A stretch of 64,000 nt of DNA from SAR324 cluster bacterium (GTDB lineage: Bacteria; SAR324; XYD2-FULL-50-16). The position numbers were made by a program, and so were the translations under genes. The notes beneath the pieces were generated by a model. The model was not told where the DNA came from. It saw only the letters and a program-made list of their open reading frames with translations, and ran no database searches. Below, one piece after another: positions 34,109 to 43,048 of this stretch. Location: positions 62,001 to 126,000 of the forward strand of contig JANQGX010000025.1 of the NCBI GenBank assembly GCA_028282885.1, given 5' to 3'. Position 1 is the first letter of the stretch, and every line of letters starts with the position of its first letter.

Positions 34109-34356
34109 GGATCGGACCGATCCACAAACCGACAAACTGCATATATCCTCCAAGATTAGGTTGTTTTTATCCTTTAGATGCTATTTTACCTCTTAAAAAG
34201 TTGATTTAAGGTTTCCAACTGGATTTCTTTCACGAGAAGCAACAGATATTTCTTAAAGCCACAAATTCATAACCATAAAGGTGGATCTAAATATGAAAAT
34301 CAATATTAAATGGAACCTTTGGTTCGAGTCCATCGATATTCAACTCGGTCCGACCT
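34109..34356. repeat. Family A repeat, copy 2 (MITE-like)
   Basis: Starts GGATCGGACCGA and ends TCGGTCCGACC; one base in the left terminus differs from copy 1. It carries the same AAAGGTGG and ATG (34293) giving MKINIKWNLWFESIDIQLGP, with a stop created right at the terminal repeat (TAG at 34356). Here the outward frame does not reach a gene. Confidence 0.72.
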
Positions 34357-34419
34357 AGGGTGCGATCTTAAAATACGAACAACAGGAATGAATACTAGAA
34401 CCTTGTTCACATAAGGACT

Positions 34420-34887
34420 ATGAACGAAAAATCGAATCTTGAAAATGAAAGCGTTCGTCTGGCAATGGATCAGGCTTGGCGTGACCACCACCACACTAGG
34501 GATCAAACCTGGAAGGTGCTTCAGATTGAGTTCCTGCTGATTGTCGGGATAATCGGTGCAGATTGGTTACTTGATTCACTGATTCTGACAATTGTTTCAG
34601 CAGCTTTAGTCGCGATTATCACGGTGTGTGGTATACAGATTACACTGAGACATAGAAATCGAGTTGAGGTTAACAAGTTTAATCATATTATTAATTGTGA
34701 GGGTTTTCTTGAGTTAGACAGGGAATATCTTATAGGCAAAATGGATCGGCCAAATAAAATAAAAATCCGGGATGCATTGAATCCTATAAAAGGAAATACT
34801 TCACTATTTATCCTCAGGATGCACCTGGCCATCATGGGATTTGCCTTGTTTGTTCTGATTTATAAACTCATCGGCACAATAAAATAA
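34420..34887 (+). CDS. Small three-helix membrane protein of unknown function
   Basis: 155 residues. Two adjacent transmembrane helices lie at ~residues 33-70 (IEFLLIVGIIGADWLL and LILTIVSAALVAIITV) and a third at ~133-150. A His-rich N-terminal segment (WRDHHHTRDQTW) and a soluble loop between helices 2 and 3 face the same side. I do not recognise the family. Isolated small membrane proteins in islands like this can be effectors, but no partner gene is visible. It is followed by two hairpins (34922-34936, 34937-34956). Confidence 0.6.
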   Translation: MNEKSNLENESVRLAMDQAWRDHHHTRDQTWKVLQIEFLLIVGIIGADWLLDSLILTIVSAALVAIITVCGIQITLRHRNRVEVNKFNHIINCEGFLELDREYLIGKMDRPNKIKIRDALNPIKGNTSLFILRMHLAIMGFALFVLIYKLIGTIK

Positions 34888-35019
34888 TCTGATCTCAGCT
34901 ATATCTTTTTCTATTGTTAAACGGCCTTTATGGCCGGGTTCAGCCTCACGTGAACCAGTTCGAGATAAAAAAGGACAGATTTGTAAACGCTCCGCCAACA
35001 GGGAAACTTTCTTTTACGC

Positions 35020-35221
35020 CTAAACCACAGTGACTGAGTAGATGGGGATTTCTGTTTTCAGGAGTTCGGACTTTTCTGCTTTTTGATAGAGTTGATAGAG
35101 GACATCCAGGCCGTCGGCGATTTGTCCAAAAGCTGCTGCACCGAGCCTGTCTGGAAAACGCGATCCGCCGTGATCCAATGAGGGCTGTTTGCCGTGGCAG
35201 AAGAAGAATCCACCATAGGCA
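35020..35221 (-). pseudogene. Duplicated 3' end of the cyclophilin gene
   Basis: Encodes YGGFFFCHGKQPSLDHGGSR to the same C-terminus (EIPIYSVTVV) as the intact gene at 35985-36515. DNA similarity (~90%) runs from ~34973 to ~35218 against ~35943 to ~36178, including non-coding sequence after the stop. The N-terminal two thirds are missing. The two copies are direct repeats flanking the BrnT-like TA pair. Confidence 0.85.
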
Positions 35222-35272
35222 TATGAATCGATTTCTGTTGCCAAAAGGCACACTGTGGATTACAATCGCCCC

Positions 35273-35545
35273 ATGAAGAGATTTGATTGGAATCAAGAGA
35301 AAAACACGCAGTTAAAAGAGCAAAGGGAGATTTCGTTTGAAGAGATCGTTTTTGCTATAGAGAGTGGTGGACTTTTAGATGACACAAAACATCATTCGCG
35401 AGGAAACCAACGACTATTTGTCGTTTTTATCAACAACTATGTATATCTTGTTTCGTATGTAATTGAAAACACAGGTACTATTTTTTTGAAGACAATTATC
35501 CCGAGTCGGAAAGCGTATAAGAAATATTTAGGAGTAAAAAAGTGA
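35273..35545 (+). CDS. BrnT-like toxin
   Basis: 90 residues from the ATG at 35273 (a GTG at 35255 in frame is an alternative). It opens MKRFDWNQEKNTQLKEQREI, then SFEEIVFAIESGGLLDD, the BrnT-like WxxxKN...R.ISFE pattern of a RelE-fold ribonuclease. IPSRKAYKKYL is typical of this subgroup. It precedes its antitoxin with a 4-bp overlap, so the toxin gene comes first as in brnTA. The gene begins right after the end of a duplicated cyclophilin fragment. Confidence 0.75.
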   Translation: MKRFDWNQEKNTQLKEQREISFEEIVFAIESGGLLDDTKHHSRGNQRLFVVFINNYVYLVSYVIENTGTIFLKTIIPSRKAYKKYLGVKK

Positions 35546-35817
35546 AAAAGAACATTAAATTGAATTCAGAGGAGCAGGAAATCCTTGATTCATTTGAAAA
35601 CAATGAGTTTGTCTCTATTCTTAGTGTTGATCGAAGAAAAGAGTTAATCGAAATGGCAAAAAACACTAATAAAAAAACAAAACGTGTGAATATTCGTTTG
35701 AGTGAGCGTGATTTTGAACGAATCAATATTAAAGCCATTGAGGAAAACATTCCATATCAAACGCTTATTGGCAGCTTGATTCACAAGTATTTGGATGGAC
35801 GACTTGTTGAGAAATAG
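35542..35817 (+). CDS. BrnA/CopG-like antitoxin
   Basis: 91 residues. An N-terminal toxin-binding segment (EEQEILDSFENNEF) is followed by a ribbon-helix-helix domain: KRVNIRLSERDFERINIKAI and then ENIPYQTLIGSLIHKY. It overlaps the toxin gene by 4 bp (ATGA). The pair is inserted between two direct copies of the cyclophilin 3' end. It should neutralise the toxin and repress the operon. Confidence 0.82.
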   Translation: MKKNIKLNSEEQEILDSFENNEFVSILSVDRRKELIEMAKNTNKKTKRVNIRLSERDFERINIKAIEENIPYQTLIGSLIHKYLDGRLVEK

Positions 35818-35829
35818 TGCAAGCGTATC

Positions 35830-35950
35830 ACCTTTAACCTCTTTTCACTCCGGTCTTTTTACGGACCCCTGGCCCCTAAACCCGCAATGAGCAAGGTGGG
35901 TTCTTCTTTTGCATCGCTTGCTGTAGCTACATCAAATCACAGACAATTGC
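35830..35950. repeat. Family B repeat, partial copy 5
   Basis: TTTTTACGGACCCCTGGCCC, CTAAACCCGCAATGAGCAAG and ACATCAAATCACAGA match the left part of copy 2 at 29400-29550. It is truncated at the boundary with the cyclophilin-associated duplication. Confidence 0.5.
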
Positions 35951-35984
35951 GGACGCTCCGCCAACGGGAAACTCCTTTTCACAA

Positions 35985-36515
35985 CTAAACCACAGTGACT
36001 GAGTAGATGGGGATTTCCGTTTTCAGGAGTTCGGATTTTTCTGCTTTTTGATAGAGTTGATAAAGGACATCCAGGCCCTCGACGATTTGTCCAAAAGCTG
36101 CCGTACCGAGCCTGTCCGAAAAACGCGATCCGCCGTGATCCAATGAGGGCTGTTTGCCGATGCAGAAGAAGAATCCACCGTAGGTTTGTCCCGGCGCGAA
36201 GCGTCCCATGGAGATGGTACCGTTATCATGACTGATACCGGTTTCATTCGTTGGTTCATGATCGAGATGAAAACGATCCAGCTTGGGAGTATACCCGTTT
36301 GGGTCTAGTTTGGTGCCCCCCTGAACCACGGCGATCTGACTTTCGGGGTCGTCAGGGTTGTGCTCCGGCGTTACAATTCGAAAGAAGCTGCTATTATCAT
36401 AAGCGCCAGCTTCCATATAGGCGATAAAATTGGCGCAGGTCTTGGGGGCGTTGGCTTCATCCAGTTCAACAATTAGATCACCCAACTGACAACGTATACG
36501 TATTTTCGTGTTCAA
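35985..36515 (-). CDS. Cyclophilin-type peptidyl-prolyl isomerase
   Basis: 176 residues. VELDEANAPKTCANFIAYME, SSFFRIVTPEH (catalytic Arg), VVQGGTKLD, GTISMGRFAPG and GGSRFSDRLGTAAFGQI form the cyclophilin fold. No signal peptide, so it is cytoplasmic. The start appears to be TTG at 36515, six bases after the permease stop; AAGGAG is 15 bases away, so the start is uncertain. It is the last gene of the ABC importer operon. It catalyses cis-trans isomerisation of prolyl bonds; a link to peptide use is only contextual. Confidence 0.85.
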   Translation of the reverse strand: MNTKIRIRCQLGDLIVELDEANAPKTCANFIAYMEAGAYDNSSFFRIVTPEHNPDDPESQIAVVQGGTKLDPNGYTPKLDRFHLDHEPTNETGISHDNGTISMGRFAPGQTYGGFFFCIGKQPSLDHGGSRFSDRLGTAAFGQIVEGLDVLYQLYQKAEKSELLKTEIPIYSVTVV

Positions 36516-36521
36516 GGAACT

Positions 36522-37358
36522 CTAATGAAACTCCTTTCTTAACTTCGGATCCAGCATGTCCCTCACACCGTCCCCTACAAAATTCGCCCCAATTGCCATG
36601 GAAAGAATAGCTAAACCGGGAAAGGTACATATCCACCAGGAGTTGAAGTTTTTCATTCCGGCTGAAATCATGGAGCCCCATTCCGGATCCGGCGGTGGAG
36701 AACCCAGCCCCAGAAAACTCAGGGTGGAGAAGAACAGAATCTGGTTGCCGATATCCAAGGTTGCCACAATAAGCACCGAACCGATGGCATTGGGAAAGAT
36801 CTCACGGGTCAGAATACGGAAGTTAGAGGCACCGATGGCCTGCGCCGATTCGACATAGTCGTTCTCTTTGATGCTGATGACCACACTCCGCATAATTCTG
36901 GCGTAGGTTGGCCATGCAACAATCACCAGTGCAAAGAGGGTGTGATAAAGACTTGCTCCCAACACCGCACCGATGGTCATCGCCAGGATCAATGCCGGAA
37001 ACGCCAAAACCATTTCCGCGAGACGCATCATAACATCATCGACCACTCCACCCACGTATCCCGCTATTCCTCCGTAGATGCTTCCCACCAAGGCAGCGAG
37101 TATCACGGTCAGCAGTCCTGCAAAAATGGAGAGTTTTGAGCCGACAATCACGCGGCTCAAAACATCCCTGCCCAAGCTGTCGGTTCCAAACCAATGATCG
37201 GAGCTGGGTGCTTTCAAACGTTGTACGATGTCCTGGGCCAGTGGATCCTGCGGAGAGATAAAATCCGCAAACATAGCAATTATAATCCAGGTGATACAGA
37301 CAGTGACCCCCAGGGAGAAAAACAGGTTGGTTCTAAAAAGTCTGAAAAATGTCTTCAT
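36522..37358 (-). CDS. Peptide-type ABC importer permease (DppC-like)
   Basis: 278 residues with about six transmembrane helices. DHWFGTDSLGRDVLSRVI and SLSFLGLGSPPPDPEWGSMI are family hallmarks. The EAA loop that docks the ATPase is SAQAIGASNFRILTREIFPN. It forms the translocation pore with the DppB-like subunit, whose gene overlaps it by 4 bp. It belongs to the six-gene importer operon starting at the XRE regulator. The substrate is probably a peptide or a related small organic molecule. Confidence 0.93.
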   Translation of the reverse strand: MKTFFRLFRTNLFFSLGVTVCITWIIIAMFADFISPQDPLAQDIVQRLKAPSSDHWFGTDSLGRDVLSRVIVGSKLSIFAGLLTVILAALVGSIYGGIAGYVGGVVDDVMMRLAEMVLAFPALILAMTIGAVLGASLYHTLFALVIVAWPTYARIMRSVVISIKENDYVESAQAIGASNFRILTREIFPNAIGSVLIVATLDIGNQILFFSTLSFLGLGSPPPDPEWGSMISAGMKNFNSWWICTFPGLAILSMAIGANFVGDGVRDMLDPKLRKEFH

Positions 37359-38377
37359 TGGCTTTCCCGCACTCTTGGATCTATAACACCGTACAGAATG
37401 TCGATAACCAGGTTAATCAGGGCGTAATTCACAGCGATCAACAGGGACACGCCAATAATCGCCGGAAAATCAAGCCCGAGAACGGACTGGTAGGCGAACT
37501 GGCCGACCCCCGGCCAGGCAAATATCTTTTCCACGACCACCATTCCTCCCAGCAGGTTTCCAAATCCGACACCAATAACGGTAAGAACAGGTATTGCCGC
37601 ATTGCCCAGTGCATGGACGATAATAATTGCTGAGGGTCCCAGTCCTTTGGCTTTTGCCGTGCGGATATAATCGGTTGACAGAGTTTCAAGCAAGCTGGAC
37701 CGGGTTGTTCGGGTAATCAGTCCCATTGTAAACGAGCCGAGCACAATGGAGGGTAAAACCAAATGAGCCAGGGCATCTTTCACCGCTTCGAAATCCCCGG
37801 CTATCAAACCATCCAGGACATAACTCCCTGTCACCTCCATGGGCGCGATGGTTCGGATATTCAGTCGTCCCAGCCCTGGGGCCCATCCAAGCGTCGAATA
37901 GAATACAAACAGCATGATAATAGCAAACCAAAAGCTTGGGATGGAAACACCGGTGACCGACAGGGCCCTTAAGGCCTGGTCAATCAGGCTGTTTCTTTTG
38001 GTCGCTGAAATGACCCCGAATAGAATGCCGAAAAAGGAAGCAAACAAAATGGAGAAAAAGGCCAGCTCCAATGTTGCGGGAAAATACCTGATCAGCTCTT
38101 CCATCACCGGGTTACCCGTACGGATAGAGATCCCCAGATCCAACTGCAGGAGATTGACAATGTAGCGACCGTATTGCACCCAGATGGGATCGTTCAGCCC
38201 CCATTTTTCCTTAAAGGCATTGACAATCTCGGGATCGGATAAGCTTCTCGGACTCAAATAAGCGGCAACAGCGTCTCCGGGCACCATCTTCGAAATGAAG
38301 AAGACGCAGGTGGCTACCCCTATCAACAAGAGCAACAGGTAGAGAAGACGCCGTATTAAAAGCTTGGTTAAACTCAT
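37355..38377 (-). CDS. Peptide-type ABC importer permease (DppB-like)
   Basis: 340 residues. The N-terminal LLIRRLLYLLLLLIGVATCV followed by FFISKMVPGDAVAAYL is the DppB signature. Six transmembrane helices, and the EAA loop RTAKAKGLGPSAIIIVHALG. It overlaps dppC by 4 bp (ATGA), consistent with equimolar subunits. The binding-protein gene lies 72 bp upstream, separated by a stem-loop. Confidence 0.93.
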   Translation of the reverse strand: MSLTKLLIRRLLYLLLLLIGVATCVFFISKMVPGDAVAAYLSPRSLSDPEIVNAFKEKWGLNDPIWVQYGRYIVNLLQLDLGISIRTGNPVMEELIRYFPATLELAFFSILFASFFGILFGVISATKRNSLIDQALRALSVTGVSIPSFWFAIIMLFVFYSTLGWAPGLGRLNIRTIAPMEVTGSYVLDGLIAGDFEAVKDALAHLVLPSIVLGSFTMGLITRTTRSSLLETLSTDYIRTAKAKGLGPSAIIIVHALGNAAIPVLTVIGVGFGNLLGGMVVVEKIFAWPGVGQFAYQSVLGLDFPAIIGVSLLIAVNYALINLVIDILYGVIDPRVRESQ

Positions 38378-38409
38378 GGATAAAGCCTGTGATTGCCCAT
38401 GGAAAATTT

Positions 38410-38441
38410 ACCAGGCCAAAAGGAATCCCTTTCGGCCTGGT
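38410..38441 (-). terminator. Stem-loop between binding-protein and permease genes
   Basis: ACCAGGCC/GGCCTGGT with an additional imperfect AAAAGG/CCTTTC extension gives a long hairpin just after the binding-protein stop. Such intercistronic stems usually stabilise the upstream message or partly terminate transcription, so binding protein exceeds permease. Confidence 0.6.
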
Positions 38442-38449
38442 GATTTCTG

Positions 38450-40030
38450 CTACTTGCGAACCACTGCCAAATCCAGACGATAAATATTGGAGTATTCAAT
38501 ATTCTTCAAGGATTTGGAAGCTGCGATATACTTTGGATACTGGGCGTAGACAACGAAAGGTGAATCCAGAGCGGTCTGGGTAACCACATCTTCAATCATT
38601 CTCTTCCGTACATCGTTATCCGTCTCAGCTACGATCTTGTCGTAGGAAGCTGCCAGCTCCGGTGCCAGCTCTTTTGTCCAACCTGCCCTGTGTCCAACAT
38701 ACTGACCGGGCAGGAAAGCCAACTGGGTGTTGGGATCAAAATAGTCAGGCCCCCAGTACATGGGAGTGAAACCGATGGTTCCTTCACGATAGGCATCACC
38801 AAAACCGGCTCCCCAACCCTGTTGCACAATCTTCAGATTGATACCGATTTTGGAAAGGTCAGCTTTGATCTTTTCAGCAATTAATGTCAGCGGAATTCCT
38901 TCCGGTGCAAGGTCACAAACCTCAATATTAGCTGTAAACCCATCGGGATACTTGGAAGCAGCCATAAACTTTTTGGCTTTGGCCAGGTTGGTTTGCTTTG
39001 CGGGATCCAGGGGCTCCTTGGAACCGAGAAAACCATTCTGGATAAAGGATTGAGGTGTTGTAGCACCCTTTCCGATGATCATATGCAGTCCGGCATAGTC
39101 AACGGCATAACGTACGGCTTTCTGGACATTAACATCTGCCATTTGCTTACCGATGGCGGGATTTCTGTTCATCATGAGAAATCCCATGGTCATGGTTGTG
39201 CTGGCAATCACATCGACATTATCAGCGCCTTTCAACTGTGAGAGCTGATCAGCACTCAGGTTGAAGGCAACATCAATATCACCGTTCTTCACGGCGAGCA
39301 GTTGGGCATTTTCATCAGGCATGTCCTGGATGATGATCGTTCTGAAGAAAGGCTTCTTTCCCCAGTATTTCTCGTTGCGAACGAGGACCAGCTTGTCATC
39401 CGGAACAAAACTCCTCAGGATGTACGGACCGGAGCCGGCAGACTGGCGATCCAGGTAGTTCTGGGCCTTATCCTTGGACTTGGCGGAAACATCACTAACG
39501 CCACCTTGCTCCTTAACGATTTCACTGTCCAAAACCGCATAGGATGTAGAGGTTGTTTTGGCGATAAAAGCACTGTCAGCTTTATTGAGGGTCACCTGGA
39601 AGGTATACTTGCCAATCACTTTTGTGGATTTAACCCCTTTGAGCAGAGCGGAAGCGTTGGATTTGAGATGCTTAGCCCGGTCAAAACTGAACTTGACATC
39701 ATCAGCGGTCACCGGATTTCCGCTGGCAAATTTTGCGTTTTTTCTCAGGGAAAATGTATATACCTTGCCATCAGCAGATACTTTGTAGCTTTCAGCTAGC
39801 TGAGGCACCGGGGAATCAGACTCGGGAACGAACTCAAAAAGATTATCATAAACCACACCAATGACCATGGGAGCATAAAGCTCATAGGCATATCCGGGAT
39901 CAAAGGTAAAATAATCAGGTTCGACAGCAATGACCAGCGGTGTCTTATCGGAGGCAGAATAGGCTGCCGGAACAAAGGCTGCCATAATCAGGCAGCCGAG
40001 CATAGCAAAAAGCGCGATTGTTTTCTTCAT
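38450..40030 (-). CDS. ABC importer substrate-binding protein (SBP family 5)
   Basis: 526 residues from the ATG at 40030 (GGGAG ten bases upstream; a GTG at 40039 is in frame but less likely). The signal peptide spans residues 1-~26 (ending AYSA). PLVIAVEPDYFTFDPGYAYE, GNPVTADDVKFSFDRAKH and SAGSGPYILRSF are typical of peptide/nickel-type binding proteins. It is full-length and periplasmic. It is the partner of the DppBCDF-like subunits around it and the best candidate for the substrate determinant of the operon. Confidence 0.93.
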   Translation of the reverse strand: MKKTIALFAMLGCLIMAAFVPAAYSASDKTPLVIAVEPDYFTFDPGYAYELYAPMVIGVVYDNLFEFVPESDSPVPQLAESYKVSADGKVYTFSLRKNAKFASGNPVTADDVKFSFDRAKHLKSNASALLKGVKSTKVIGKYTFQVTLNKADSAFIAKTTSTSYAVLDSEIVKEQGGVSDVSAKSKDKAQNYLDRQSAGSGPYILRSFVPDDKLVLVRNEKYWGKKPFFRTIIIQDMPDENAQLLAVKNGDIDVAFNLSADQLSQLKGADNVDVIASTTMTMGFLMMNRNPAIGKQMADVNVQKAVRYAVDYAGLHMIIGKGATTPQSFIQNGFLGSKEPLDPAKQTNLAKAKKFMAASKYPDGFTANIEVCDLAPEGIPLTLIAEKIKADLSKIGINLKIVQQGWGAGFGDAYREGTIGFTPMYWGPDYFDPNTQLAFLPGQYVGHRAGWTKELAPELAASYDKIVAETDNDVRKRMIEDVVTQTALDSPFVVYAQYPKYIAASKSLKNIEYSNIYRLDLAVVRK

Positions 40031-40249
40031 GGCGTTCACTCCCTTTTTGTAATGAACAATTATCGAATGGTTTAATGATTAGAGCTGAACCGAAAAAACT
40101 GCATCTATTCAGAATCCTGCCCCTATCATCACAAATCGATGGGGCGCAAACCGAACAGCTACAAAGTCTGACTATCAACACCGCTTACACCCGGACTATG
40201 GGTTTTAACTCGTCAATAATCAGGTAAAGACACTGAAAAACCACCAACA

Positions 40250-41242
40250 CTAAATATCGTTAAGCGCCCCCTTATCCACATAGAGATGACAGGCGACACT
40301 ATGCATCTCTTCCATTTTTACCAGCGGCGGCTCCGTGTGATGGCAGATATCCATCACCTTTGGACATCTCGAGCTGAACTTACATCCCGCTGGCGCATCA
40401 AAAGGAGTGGGGACATCTCCTTCCAGATGAATTCGTTTTGTCTTTTCGTCGGCATCCACAGGCAGAATTGCCGAGAGAAGTGCCTGGGTATAGGGGTGAA
40501 AAGGCTTCTCGTATAACCCGTTATAGGTTGCACATTCCATGATCTGCCCCAGGTACATGACCACAACCCTGTCGCTGACCTGGTAGACGACGTTCAGGTT
40601 GTGAGATATAAACAGGTAGGTAAGACCGAGCTTTTTCTGCAGATCCTGTAGCAGGTTAATCACCTGTGCCTGCACTGAGACATCCAGGGCCGAAACAGCT
40701 TCATCACAGACAATGAACTCGGGATTGAGGCTCAGCGCCCTGGCGATACCAACCCTTTGCTTTTGCCCGCCCGACAATTCATGGGGATACCGCTTGGCGT
40801 GATAAGCCGCCAGCCCGACCATCTCCATCAGTTCCAGGACTCGTTTATCCCTTCCCCCTTCAGGTTCGATCCCATGCACAATCATCGGATCCTTGATGAT
40901 GGCCGCGATTGTTTTTCGCGGATTCAGGGATGCGGAGGGATCTTGAAAAACGATTTGAAACTTTTTCCGAAGCGCTTTCATCTCCTTGGCGGACTTTTCA
41001 AAGATGTTTTGCCCCTGGTAGGAAACCACACCACTTGTCGGCGAATGAAGGTTAAGAATCGTCCGGCCCAGTGTACTCTTGCCACACCCACTCTCACCAA
41101 CCAGTCCCAGTGTCTCACCCTTGTAAATATCCAGCGAGATCTTGTCCACAGCTTTCAGGGTCCGCTTACCATGTCCCTTTTGTTTGACCAGGAAATGCTT
41201 GCTTAAACTATCAATTTTCAATAAGACCGGTGGAGATTGCAT
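40250..41242 (-). CDS. Peptide-type ABC importer ATPase (DppF-like)
   Basis: 330 residues. Walker A GESGCGKS, a Q-loop segment FQIVFQDPSASLNPRKT, signature LSGGQKQRVGIARAL, Walker B FIVCDEAVSALD, and a C-terminal oligopeptide domain with CKFSSRCPKVMDIC, a Cys pattern that can bind an Fe-S cluster in relatives. Note DEAVSALD in place of the more usual DEPVSALD. It works as a heterodimer with the DppD-like ATPase, whose gene ends 3 bp upstream. The binding-protein gene follows after 219 bp. Confidence 0.93.
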   Translation of the reverse strand: MQSPPVLLKIDSLSKHFLVKQKGHGKRTLKAVDKISLDIYKGETLGLVGESGCGKSTLGRTILNLHSPTSGVVSYQGQNIFEKSAKEMKALRKKFQIVFQDPSASLNPRKTIAAIIKDPMIVHGIEPEGGRDKRVLELMEMVGLAAYHAKRYPHELSGGQKQRVGIARALSLNPEFIVCDEAVSALDVSVQAQVINLLQDLQKKLGLTYLFISHNLNVVYQVSDRVVVMYLGQIMECATYNGLYEKPFHPYTQALLSAILPVDADEKTKRIHLEGDVPTPFDAPAGCKFSSRCPKVMDICHHTEPPLVKMEEMHSVACHLYVDKGALNDI

Positions 41243-41245
41243 AGA

Positions 41246-42226
41246 TCAGCTTTCGTAACGCCAGCATCTGACAAAATGACCTGGCTGGTGTTCAATCAGG
41301 TTAGGTGCGTTGGTTTTACATTTGTCCTCTGTAAACTTGCACCGGGGATAAAAGGTGCAACCCGTCCTCTCTTCCGTCGGACTCATGACCACCCCTTCGA
41401 TCTCTTCAAGCCTTTGGCGCTCTTTCCTGATTTTTGGAATGGTTCCGATCAGTCCCTGGGCATAGGGATGCAGAGGATTGGAAAACAACTCCTTCTGTTC
41501 TGCATACTCAACGCCATGACCGGTGTACATAACCATCACTGTGTCGGCGATATCAGCCACAACCCCCAGATCGTGGGTGATCAGGATAATGGCCGTATCA
41601 TTCGCCTCACTCAGCTCCTTCATCAGGTCCAGAATCTGGGCCTGTATGGTTACATCCAGCGCAGTGGTCGGTTCATCCGCAATCAGGATTTTAGGACGAC
41701 AGGCCAGAGCCATGGCAATCATCACCCGTTGTCTCATCCCTCCGGAAAGATGGTGAGGAAATCGCTTGACGGCTTTCTCCGGTGACGGGATCCCTACCTG
41801 TGCCAGAAGCTCAACTGCAGCCTCTTTTGAGGCCTGTTTGTCCAGGTTTTTATGAAGCCGAAGCGTTTCAGCGATCTGAAACCCGCAGGTCAATATGGGA
41901 TTGAGTGAGGTCATGGGCTCCTGAAAGATCATTGCAATGTCATTTCCCCGAATGCTCCTCATCTCTTTATCCGTGATCTTTAACAGATCCCTGTCCTTAA
42001 ACACGATTTCACCATTGGTGATCTCTCCCGGGGGATTGGGAATCAGCCTCATAACCGCCAAAGAGGTAACACTTTTTCCACTGCCGCTTTCACCGACAAT
42101 CCCAAGTGTTTCTCCCTCGCGAAGTCTAAAATTCAGGTTATCAACAGCAATCGCCCTGCCTTCATGGGAATTAAAAATAACACTCAGATTGTTGATCTTC
42201 AAAATTGGTGGTGATGCTTCAGCCAT
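41246..42226 (-). CDS. Peptide-type ABC importer ATPase (DppD-like)
   Basis: 326 residues from the ATG at 42226 (ATGGAT seven bases upstream); the longer frame to 42280 is not supported. Walker [19 protein letters not shown], signature [16 protein letters not shown], Walker [12 protein letters not shown], and the C-terminal [14 protein letters not shown] tail. It is partner of the DppF-like ATPase. Comparison with the fused ATPase at 1021-3057 shows the same D-then-F order, here as two genes. Confidence 0.93.
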   Translation of the reverse strand: MAEASPPILKINNLSVIFNSHEGRAIAVDNLNFRLREGETLGIVGESGSGKSVTSLAVMRLIPNPPGEITNGEIVFKDRDLLKITDKEMRSIRGNDIAMIFQEPMTSLNPILTCGFQIAETLRLHKNLDKQASKEAAVELLAQVGIPSPEKAVKRFPHHLSGGMRQRVMIAMALACRPKILIADEPTTALDVTIQAQILDLMKELSEANDTAIILITHDLGVVADIADTVMVMYTGHGVEYAEQKELFSNPLHPYAQGLIGTIPKIRKERQRLEEIEGVVMSPTEERTGCTFYPRCKFTEDKCKTNAPNLIEHQPGHFVRCWRYES

Positions 42227-42362
42227 ATTACATCCATATGTTTCAAAAAAGCGGCTCTGAAAGAGCATGGAATCCCGCAACTGCTGCGATTGTCACAATA
42301 ACCTTTCAAAAGAGTCACAATCAGGAACAACTTGCTGTCATTGTTTTCCGGGTTAAATGCGC

Positions 42363-42959
42363 TCAATCCTGTTGTTCATTTTCCATATCAAAAAGCGGTT
42401 GTGTGCCGACACAAATCCAAACAGCTTCCTTTTTACCCCTGGTTCCGTATTGATGTGGCGTTTTTGACATATAATGCACGCAATCACCTGCTTCCAGGTC
42501 GTATCTCTCGTCATCCAACACTACAAATCCCTTACCTTCCATCAGAATGACCTGCTCTTCACCTTCATGACTGACTTTTTCCGATAAATAACCCGGTGGC
42601 GTCTTGGTCATAACACTGATCAACTGGCTTCCGGACTGTATTTTGTTTAATTTGCTGTAAACCGGCCTGGAACCATGAATTTTAAAAAACTCCCGATCTT
42701 TTTTCCGGGATATTTTGCTGGAAACGGTAGGTGCATCCAGAAAATAACTGACTTCCACTTTCAAAACACTTGCGATTGAAGCCAATGAAGACAATGATGG
42801 GATTACAAGATTCCTTTCCAACTGCGAAATAAAGCCAACAGACAGTCCTGCGGCATCCGCCAGTTCCTGCATGGTCTTTTTCAGTTGCTTGCGTCGTGTT
42901 CGAATTGAAAAACCAATATCATTTTTTGAGATATCTTTAATTCCGCTTTTATTTCTCAT
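42363..42959 (-). CDS. XRE-family regulator with cupin sensor domain
   Basis: 198 residues. The N-terminal HTH (QLKKTMQELADAAGLSVGFI and SQLERN) lies at residues ~25-75. The C-terminal cupin domain (residues ~120-190) shows EGEEQVILMEGKGFVVLDDE and YMSKTPHQYG. This PuuR-type architecture usually controls amine, amino-acid or peptide uptake operons. It is the promoter-proximal gene of the ABC importer operon, 136 bp before dppD. Two 20-bp-spaced TTTACTAA repeats upstream are its likely autoregulatory site. Confidence 0.9.
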   Translation of the reverse strand: MRNKSGIKDISKNDIGFSIRTRRKQLKKTMQELADAAGLSVGFISQLERNLVIPSLSSLASIASVLKVEVSYFLDAPTVSSKISRKKDREFFKIHGSRPVYSKLNKIQSGSQLISVMTKTPPGYLSEKVSHEGEEQVILMEGKGFVVLDDERYDLEAGDCVHYMSKTPHQYGTRGKKEAVWICVGTQPLFDMENEQQD

Positions 42960-43048
42960 TGATATCTTTAGATAAAAGAACGTCGTAAAAATATCGTCCT
43001 GCTAACGGGGAATACACAGAGAAACTAACTCGTGAATATTATAAAAAA

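Noticed and set aside
24600..36000. Chromosomal integron with attC-like sites between cassettes
   Set aside because: Genes lie on both strands, most TA loci have their own promoters, repeats do not show paired R'/R'' core sites, and no integrase was seen. MITE-like repeats explain the pattern better.
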